Assembly: GCA_964647705.1 (NCBI GenBank)
Contig: CAZYIW010000001.1
Span: 1-64,000, forward strand
Length of the DNA: 64,000 bases
Reading direction: 5' to 3'
Origin: CAZYIW01 sp964647705
GTDB lineage: Bacteria > Pseudomonadota > Gammaproteobacteria > PS1 > Pseudothioglobaceae
Part shown: piece by piece, positions 63,243 to 64,000 of the stretch
Position numbering within the stretch: position 1 is the first letter of the stretch
How the letters are laid out: each line of letters opens with the position of its first letter
Translations under genes and position numbers: made by a program
Notes under the pieces: generated by a model
Seen by the model: the letters and a program-made list of their open reading frames with translations, nothing else
Database searches by the model: none
What the model was told of the DNA's origin: nothing

Positions 63243-63434
63243 TTATATACTGCAGGTCATGTCCTGTCCACAACAAAGTGGGGACTTAATCATGCCATGA
63301 CCATTTGGACACTTAGATACTTGAACTTGTGTACCATCTTCTAAAGTAATTGTGCCATTAACTAAAGGCTCGTTACATTTACCACAGTTTGCATTAACAG
63401 ACATACCGCACTTACTACATTCATATGTGGCCAT
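63243..63434 (-). CDS. Small zinc-ribbon-like protein
   Basis: A 63-residue protein with eight cysteines in pairs: CSKC, CGKC, a single Cys in SKCPNGHG, CC and a final Cys (MTCSI), plus histidine, suggesting one or two zinc sites. Start set at 63434 because AGGAG precedes it; the open frame extends 47 codons upstream through AT-rich noncoding sequence. It is expected to be a cytosolic zinc or iron protein; function unknown. Probably transcribed from the -10 box at 63468-63473. Confidence 0.75.
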   Translation of the reverse strand: MATYECSKCGMSVNANCGKCNEPLVNGTITLEDGTQVQVSKCPNGHGMIKSPLCCGQDMTCSI

Positions 63435-63467
63435 AAAGACTCCTAAAAATAAAAATACATTGGTTAA

Positions 63468-63497
63468 ATTATATATTTTTTTACGTTTAAAAAACGT
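63468..63497 (-). promoter_or_regulatory. Candidate promoter with palindromic operator upstream of the zinc-ribbon gene
   Basis: On the minus strand TATAAT lies at 63473-63468. The palindrome ACGTTT-AAA-AAACGT at 63483-63497 covers the -35 position, which itself has no good consensus. This could be a repressor or activator site; no regulator is identified. Confidence 0.35.
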
Positions 63498-63600
63498 ATA
63501 TCGCCAAATTAAACACTTACAAAAGAAATGCTTATATATTAAACATATAAAGAATTGAAATTTCTGAAAGCACAAGATATGGTGCTGTTTGATTTTGATA

Positions 63601-63677
63601 TGGCGGAGTGGACGGGATTCGAACCCGCGACCCCCTGCGTGACAGGCAGGTATTCTAACCAGCTGAACTACCGCTCC
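63601..63677 (-). tRNA. tRNA-Asp (anticodon GTC)
   Basis: A 77-base cloverleaf with encoded CCA. Acceptor GGAGCGG with CCACTCC, anticodon stem CTGCC/CAGGG around loop TGTCACG (GTC), T loop GTTCGAATC. Tandem with tRNA-Val, ten bases downstream of it. Confidence 0.96.
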
Positions 63678-63687
63678 GAATTTTTTT

Positions 63688-63763
63688 TGGTGGGCGCTAC
63701 AAGACTTGAACTTGTGACCCTCGCCTTGTAAGGGCGATGCTCTCCCAACTGAGCTAAGCGCCC
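63688..63763 (-). tRNA. tRNA-Val (anticodon TAC)
   Basis: A 76-base cloverleaf with encoded CCA. Acceptor GGGCGCT with AGCGCCC, anticodon stem CGCCC/GCGAG (one C-A mismatch) around loop TTACAAG (TAC). It directly follows the hupB terminator. Confidence 0.95.
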
Positions 63764-63799
63764 AAAAAAATGCCCGATACTTTAATCAAGCACCGGGCA
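63764..63799 (-). terminator. Intrinsic terminator of hupB
   Basis: On the minus strand TGCCCG (63799-63794) pairs with CGGGCA (63776-63771), with further pairing inside (GTGCTT with AAGTAT, two G-U pairs), followed by seven U residues (63770-63764). It lies 20 bases past the hupB stop and abuts the tRNA-Val 5' end. Confidence 0.85.
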
Positions 63800-63819
63800 C
63801 ATTATACTCAACTAAAAAA

Positions 63820-64000
63820 TTAATTTACCGCTTCTTTTAATGCTTTTCCTGCCTTGAATGCTGGGACTTTAGAAGCCGCAATTTGAATGGTTGCACCAGT
63901 CTGTGGATTACGACCTGTACGTGCAGCACGATCTCTAACAACGAAGCTACCAAAACCCGTGACAGCAACACTATCGCCACTGGCTAATGCGCCTGAAATA
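63820..64000 (-). CDS. hupB: DNA-binding protein HU (N-terminal part outside the window)
   Basis: The C-terminal 59 complete codons are present: ASGDSVAVTGFGSFVVRDR, then GRNPQTGATIQIAASKVPAF and end KALKEAVN with TAA at 63820. The GRNPQTG arm motif and VPAFKAG are typical of HU-beta. In relatives hupB lies between lon and ppiD, matching the ppiD gene about 700 bases away. Confidence 0.95.
   Translation of the reverse strand, partial: ISGALASGDSVAVTGFGSFVVRDRAARTGRNPQTGATIQIAASKVPAFKAGKALKEAVN

Noticed and set aside
63435..63575. 110-residue version of the zinc-ribbon protein
   Set aside because: The first 47 codons read through an AT-rich promoter region; the AGGAG site supports the start at 63434.
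63569..63586. Terminator after tRNA-Asp
   Set aside because: The AGCAC/GTGCT hairpin is only five pairs and lacks a U run.
63804..63809. TATAAT box on the minus strand between hupB and tRNA-Val as a tRNA promoter
   Set aside because: No -35 at suitable spacing, and any transcript would have to pass the hupB terminator before the tRNA.
1..64000. CRISPR array accompanying the Cas6-like gene
   Set aside because: I saw no regularly spaced direct repeats in the window; only single hairpins and terminators.

Overview
This is an AT-rich, densely coding chromosomal window from a gammaproteobacterium. Gene content and order fit a sulfur-oxidising lineage of the SUP05/Thioglobus/bathymodioline-symbiont type: a DsrC-family protein, a possible persulfide-sensing ArsR regulator, secreted rhodanese and dihaem cytochrome c-DUF302 proteins, and exported thioredoxins. 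The lineage is an inference from content; no rRNA or other phylogenetic marker RNA is present. I see no prophage, insertion sequence, integron or CRISPR array, and no stretch over 300 bases lacks a gene.

Layout. 1-8.9 kb: ffh (cut by the window edge), a CcsA/YpjD-type membrane protein, lepA, a peroxiredoxin, ubiG, a small exported protein with an apparent leaderless promoter, then the rnc-era-recO-pdxJ-acpS operon. 9-13.4 kb: an orphan Cas6/Cmx6-family protein, a double-thioredoxin protein, lgt-thyA, and a small XRE regulator opposite a two-helix membrane protein. 13.4-19.7 kb: a YczE-type membrane protein, tRNA-Arg, mlaC-arsR, ctpA-parA-parB, lepB and a cysteine-free DsrC homologue with a strong terminator. 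19.7-27.2 kb: a mixed amino-acid supraoperon serC-serA-pheA-hisC-tyrA-aroA preceded by metR. 27.3-30.5 kb: a cobalamin riboswitch controlling a B12 uptake and activation operon (btuB, a BtuM-like membrane protein, cobO). 30.5-45.2 kb: a three-domain MsrA-thioredoxin-MsrB fusion, radA, a TPR protein, nrdR, glyA, a DJ-1 family gene, a 54-residue gene, suhB, sdaA, kbl-tdh, tRNA-Pro, moeB-msrA, and an AlkD/NIF3-like/AI-2E group. 45.2-52 kb: the translation operon thrS-infC-rpmI-rplT-pheS-pheT-ihfA, with infC starting at AUU. 52-58.7 kb: recJ, a DUF1566 lipoprotein-like gene, thiO, lspA, an oligopeptide-binding lipoprotein interrupted by an assembly gap, and fabI. 58.7-64 kb: DUF302 and cytochrome c-DUF302 proteins, rhodanese, ppiD, a small zinc-ribbon protein, tRNA-Asp, tRNA-Val and hupB (cut by the edge).

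The most notable points are: a solitary Cas6-like RNase next to a periplasmic double thioredoxin with no CRISPR; a DsrC paralogue that has lost both redox cysteines; an ArsR protein whose Cys33 and Cys99 have the spacing of known persulfide sensors; a complete riboswitch-BtuB-BtuM-CobO module; and a 100-N gap flanked by identical 55-bp sequences, which is almost certainly an assembler artefact inside an intact gene.
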